Positions 59,165-64,000 of a stretch of DNA of 64,000 nt are shown in pieces. Origin of the DNA: Paulownia fortunei (lineage: Eukaryota; Streptophyta; Magnoliopsida; Lamiales; Paulowniaceae); contig CM033108.1 in assembly GCA_019321725.1 (NCBI GenBank), positions 16,815,799 to 16,879,798 of the forward strand, in the 5' to 3' direction. The notes under the pieces were generated by a model that saw only the letters and a program-made list of their open reading frames with translations, was not told the DNA's origin and did not search any database. Position numbers and translations under genes: made by a program. How positions within the stretch are numbered: position 1 is the first letter of the stretch; each line of letters opens with the position of its first letter.

Positions 59165-62011
59165 TGTAACACCCCATTCCTACACCATATATATTGTATA
59201 ATTTGACATGATAGAACCTGTTGTGCATGCATGAAATATTTTTTTTTGTAACACTTTAAGAAAAAATATATCACTTCTTACATGCACAACCTGTTTAAAA
59301 TAGAAGGATCAGTATTTATATAAAAACACAACAACCCATAACGACCCAATATTTACATACTTATTACAGTAAAGTTTTAAAGAGAAATATAGTACAATCT
59401 AAAAACATAATACACCAGACTCAAAATATAACAAGCCAACAAATACCCAACAGGTCGTCATCCATGTACACACTCTCAAAACACCTGCAGGAGCTCCAAC
59501 AGCCGACCCACCAGCCAAAGATGCTTCAAGCATCGTCGTACTCACCTACAATGCATAAAATATATGAGCTAACGCTCAGCAAGTAAAGATTATGCATGTC
59601 AAAGAATAATCCACAATATCAAGTCATGCTCAAAATGCTATGCTCACAATGCAATTTTATGCATCAAAATATTTCTCTCAAAATCATTTCTTTCTTGGGC
59701 CCTGACCAACGCTACTATCCATGCACCGGAAAAGAGCTCTGTACACCGCCATAATCCAATGGCCAATAATCATATAAGCATGCAAATCCATGCATACTCA
59801 TACGCATGCAAATCCATGCACGCAACTTGCAAATCCATGCATAAAACCATGCAAATCCATGCATGCTTCGGTGCACTAGTAGTGGTCAGTAAAATATTTT
59901 CCTTTCTCAGAATCATGCCGTGCAATGCAATTTATCACAATGCTTGTATATGATGCATGCACGTGCTAATGACAATGCCCATGTATGTATGCTCAATGGA
60001 GAGCCTCTACTATGCACATATGATTTATGATATCACATATAATTCACACATCTACTATGTCTATGCATTGTGGTTGCAAATGAATCTTTACTTACCTTTC
60101 ACTTGGTTGGTGGCTTAGTCTAAATTTGTTTAGTATTCCTCTCCAACCTTAGATGTAAAATAGCCTGTAATATTACCCAACATCAAGCACCATTCCCAAT
60201 TTGGCAAGTTGAAAGCACAAAATCTCATACTAGACCTTAAACACCAAGCTATAAGCTAACAATCAAGCTTTCACAAACTAGAACCAATATAGCCCCTCAA
60301 ATACCTCAATTTCTCATCTTAAATGCATGAAAACATCATGTAATTGAAGTATTATAACTATAATAGCATGTACCTAATTGTTAACACTCAATAGCAACAT
60401 ATCAAGGTTGAAACATGCTAAGTGATCAAATGTGGCAGATTCACATTTTCATATTTTCTTGCTGTCAAGTTTAGTTGCATGATAATTTTAACATCCTAAG
60501 CATATCCAATCACTCCCAAATTTTTACCACACTTATATAACATGTATATAAATGTAACCATATCATAGAATTGCTAAAAATCATGGATATAGCTTTCCAA
60601 GTTCAGCTCTCTTCACGACATACTGAAACAGATTATTTCCTACCGTGACAGTTTTGCACACTTCATGACATTAATGGTTTTGGCACCCTTAAGTATATTC
60701 AATCACTCCAAAATTTCACCATACTTAGATAACATATATAAGGAGACAACCAGGTCATATTATTACCAAAAATAATGGATTTAGCTCCCTTAATTCAGTT
60801 TCCTTCACAGCACACCAAAACAGATTTTGCTATTTTGGCAGTTTGAGTGTTTCTCCAATATCATTCTCTATTTCAATTTCCAACTGATAAAACTTCATTC
60901 CAATACTCTTAACTCATATATGGTCATGTAAATGGTAATAATTATAGGTTTTATTCAACATACCATACACTTTTGAAGCCTAAAACACAAGAAAACAGTA
61001 AGATGACAGTTTCTGCCACAAGTATTTCCTATTAAGTGTTTGTGATCAAAAACCCTTTCTTTGTGCACCAAAGTCTAACTAAAACTTCCTAACACTTTTA
61101 TAAGAGATATTTAAAGCTTAATAAACATAAAACCATTCATAATAATCTAAAAACAAAGGCAAAACCGTAGATAAGTGTTACCTATGCAGATTTTGAGGCT
61201 AACTTGATGGTAATCACTTCTTCTTTGCTTTTCTTGCTTTTATTTCAACTTGGAATCAATTTGGATCACTTGGAGACCTTAATGTGTGTGTTTGGAAGAT
61301 GAAAATGGCTGAAATGAGGGTCTGGTCGTTGCTTAAGGGTGAAGGGTTTGAGGTGTTAGCTTGAGATGTTAGCTTAAGCTTAATAAGAAAGCATGAGGTG
61401 GCAAGTAAATGGCAAATCTGATTTTGTCCCTTATCTTGCAGCCCTAATCTTGTGTGTCTCACCTATTTTTATTTGGTTGCAACCTATCTTAATCACCATT
61501 CATTCCCATAGGTAATTCCTATGTCCGTTCATTCGATCTCCAAACCGATTCGCATCCGATTCTTAAAGAATTATCTAGTTTGCATTTCTAAAATCATATG
61601 CACATAAGGGCCTTGTAATGACACTTAAATCATATTATATCATGTCCAATATCCCAAGTATGCTAATTTACAAATATATACTTTTGAAATAACTTGATCA
61701 AATCAAATTAAACCGTATAAGGTTACTAGTAATCTTTTAGCACTTCCAAAATTATAACCTATATATCCCATCTATATCTAATATTGATCCACCTCATTTT
61801 CTTCTTATTTCAATATAAAATCAACTACTTAGATTAAGAAATCAATAACTAATATCGTGCAAGAGCTTCAGAATTAAGTTTAATATTCAAGAATGTCGTA
61901 TAAAATGAAATAAATTATGCAATGTCAATAGAAATGCAAATAGCATATAAAATTAACATGTAATGCATAATCATATTGGCCATGTGAGTAGTAAGAGGCT
62001 CGGGTATCACA
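59165..62011 (-). mobile_element. gypsy family A 5' LTR
   Basis: 2,847 bp, plus-strand ends TGTAACACCCC and GGGTATCACA. Compared with 54,761-57,617 and 21,866-24,752 it shows many one-base deletions in short runs (for example GGGCCCTG for GGGCCCCTG, GAGAGCCTC for GAGAGCCCTC), which suggests uncorrected sequence errors. Confidence 0.87.
59779..59866. repeat. CATGCA cluster in family A 5' LTR
   Basis: Seven CATGCA hexamers in 88 bases, the third copy of this LTR minisatellite. Unit ATGCAAATCCATGCA, same order as the other copies. Confidence 0.7.
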
Positions 62012-63426
62012 GCATCGGTGTAGAGACACTAGAGCATGTAGACTAGTGCTTGTTAGAGAACAATTACAATGAACCCAATTAAATTTTCTATTGGACTTAC
62101 CAATTGTCGAAATTATAATTTTCTAGTTACGATAATGCAAGATTAGTTCCTAAACTTAAGGTAAATTGTACCTTACGAACGACATGTTGCACTTTCATAT
62201 ATTTTTCAATTGCCTTACAATTACAAGGAGAATATTATGGGTATAATCATCTTTCTGTATGGAGATTAATAAGTGTCAATTAACAATTCGTCACCTATCT
62301 AATTAAATAGGTGAATCTCACATGCTTTCCTTGGTATTTAACTCAGAAGTCCTTGGCAAGCTGGATGAATTATATTAGATGAGGGTTTTCTAAAATTTAT
62401 CAAGAAGTCAATGAGACTAGAATGGAATCATAGTCATTAAGTCAAATAGTTTTTCAACTAATAATTCCATGCCCTAAACTTGGTACTCGTATAAGAAATA
62501 GGTCCGTTATTCTCTCACCTATATCTAGATAGTTATTATGCATTTTTAGGTACTTTCCATAACTTGTGGATTCTTAGAATTAGTGAGTTGATTACAAGAT
62601 AATTGATTAATTGGATTATTAATCGAAATAATTTCAATTATTCAATTAATCTCAAGAGTTGCAAGCCACTATTAACTTATTTGTGAACTAAGGGATCATA
62701 CAAAAAGTTGGATAAAGTCCACTTTTATATTAAAAATAATGCAAAAGCTGGAATTAATTAATTATAGTGACTACTTAATGGGGGCTTAAATTAATTTTAT
62801 TGTTGAATTTTTGATTAAATTATAAAATTATTAATTATTAAATTAGACTTTATAGGGAGTAGGAAGTCAAGTGGAAATAATTATTTCATTGATTAAATCA
62901 ATGAAATAAATTAAACCTATTTAATTTAGATGATAAATTAAATTAATTGATGGGATCAATTAAGTTGGACTTAATTAAATGAATTAAAGTACAAGCTGAA
63001 ATTAATGGGCTTGTAGGAAAGTCCATTAGGAAATTTTAGGAAAGTCCATTAGGAAATTTACTATAAGAATCAAAGTTTTCTATTTGAAAATAGAACCCTA
63101 ATGTGAACACTATGAAGATGGATAAGGAAAGAAGACCGCCTAATCTCACTAGTAGGGTTGGGATTGGAGGAACCCTTTAAAAGGACTACTCATAGCTGAT
63201 TTTTACAAGCTTTTAAAGCTAGAAAAATCAGCCAACACAAGCAAAAATAGTTCATTTTCCTTCATCAAAAATCCATCTTGTCATATCAAAAGTTTTTCAT
63301 CATTTGAATAAAGTTTTTAATTCTTTCTTCACCTATTGAATTAAGAATTAAAGTTCACTAATATATTCTAGATGAGAATTGTGCTATCAAATTTACTAGG
63401 ATACGATCGATAATCTGTAGACGTTC

Positions 63427-64000
63427 TGTAACACCCCCATTACTACACAACTATATATAATATATAGTAAAATTTAACATGATAGAGCATGTGTGCTGTA
63501 TGCATTATTATTTTTTTTTCATGTAATATATTAATAAATAATAATATTTTCCCACTCACAGACTAATATATATACCTGCAGAGACCCATAACAATCATAA
63601 TATTTATATACCCGTGTACAGAAAAGTTATAAACGTAACACATAGTATAAATCCAAAAACCTAATACAATAGACTATAAAATCAAATAAGTTAACAATCA
63701 ACCCAACAGGTCGTCATCCATGTACACTGATCCTCAGAACCTGTAGGAACCCCAACAGCTTGCCCAGTAAGTCCATGGTATCAAGTATCAATAGACTCAC
63801 CTACAATGCATAAACTATATGAGCTAACGCTCAGCAAGTAAAGATTATGCATGTCAAAGAATAATCTACAATATCAAGTCATGCATCTCAAAATGCTATG
63901 CCCACAATGCAATTTTATGCATCAAATATTTCTCTCAAAATCATTTCTTTCTTGGGCCCCTGACCAACGCTACTATCCATACACCAGAAAAGAGCTCTGC
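63427..64000 (-). mobile_element. gypsy family A LTR, running off the window
   Basis: Starts TGTAACACCCCCATTACTACACAAC and follows the family A LTR as far as AAAAGAGCTCTGC. More diverged from the 54.8/59.2-kb pair than they are from each other. It interrupts the copia LTR within GTAGACGTTC. Whether it is solo or the edge of an element cannot be seen. Confidence 0.8.

Larger units (their letters stand above)
54761..62011 (-). mobile_element. Young Ty3-gypsy element (family A), TSD GCATC, interior mostly a gap
   Basis: Two same-oriented LTRs (54,761-57,617 and 59,165-62,011) flank 1.55 kb of interior. The element is bounded by GCATC at 54,756-54,760 and 62,012-62,016. Reading right to left: 5' LTR, primer-binding site, gag to its first zinc knuckle, 100-N gap, integrase end, polypurine tract, 3' LTR. 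The missing gag end, protease, RT, RNase H and most of integrase (about 3.5-4 kb in the related element at 39-42 kb) fall exactly in the gap, so the real element may be full length. It is of the same chromovirus type as the 33.6-kb element. Confidence 0.88.
54448..63426 (+). mobile_element. copia LTR split by a gypsy element
   Basis: 54,448-54,760 is a copia LTR head (TATTAGAGTAGTACCCG, a mutated TGTTAGAGTAGG), and 62,012-63,426 is the continuing body (TTGTTAGAGAACAATTACA, AATTAATTAA stretches, to GTAGACGTTC). Together about 1.7 kb, the normal family length, so the LTR is nearly complete where a second gypsy LTR interrupts it at 63,427. The copia copy predates both gypsy insertions. Confidence 0.75.

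Overview
This window looks like AT-rich nuclear DNA from a flowering plant, probably a eudicot. The evidence is a prefoldin subunit 4 gene with plant-style introns, a LOG-type cytokinin-activating enzyme copy, and a background of nested Ty1-copia and Ty3-gypsy LTR retrotransposons, mostly decayed. I see no operons, CRISPR arrays, rRNA or tRNA genes. Only two stretches look derived from host genes: prefoldin subunit 4 (about 48.8-54.1 kb, minus strand) and an intronless LOG-like copy (31.0-31.6 kb, minus strand).

Layout, left to right. 1-12.5 kb: a plus-strand copia element (LTR, gag, protease, integrase, RT, RNase H, LTR). Its left LTR carries a 1.0-kb solo gypsy LTR with a perfect target-site duplication (TSD), and its right side carries further copia LTR pieces. 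12.5-13.8 kb: a copia RT scrap next to a LINE ORF1 remnant. 13.8-27.2 kb: one minus-strand copia element, traceable from its 3' LTR through RNase H, RT, integrase, protease and gag to its primer-binding site and 5' LTR. Two solo gypsy LTRs with perfect TSDs interrupt it. 27.2-31.8 kb: an inverted copia LTR scrap, then a different LTR (27,584-29,205) and a long non-coding region typical of the 3' part of large gypsy or LARD-type elements, then the LOG-like copy. 31,838-31,937 is a 100-N gap. 31.9-33.6 kb: a reversed copia LTR abutting a plus-strand gypsy element (33.6-44.8 kb). That gypsy element is nearly full length but full of stop codons, and a related LTR is inserted in its gag. 44.8-47.5 kb: copia remnants. 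One 1.1-kb block here duplicates the first 1.0 kb of the window.

47.5-54.4 kb is the gene island. Prefoldin subunit 4 has three exons, a 4.8-kb second intron, and an apparent one-base frameshift near the C-terminus. A copia LTR starts about 350 bp upstream of its start codon. It contains a young gypsy element (54,761-62,011, TSD GCATC) whose interior is mostly replaced by a second 100-N gap, and then another copy of the same gypsy LTR (63,427 to the window end).

The genes do not form a pathway. The biology here is layered retrotransposition, solo-LTR formation by recombination, and decay of inserted copies. Single-base deletions are frequent in the right-hand LTR of the youngest element, so some frameshifts, including those in LOG and prefoldin, may be assembly errors. 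All element boundaries without a TSD are estimates by eye.
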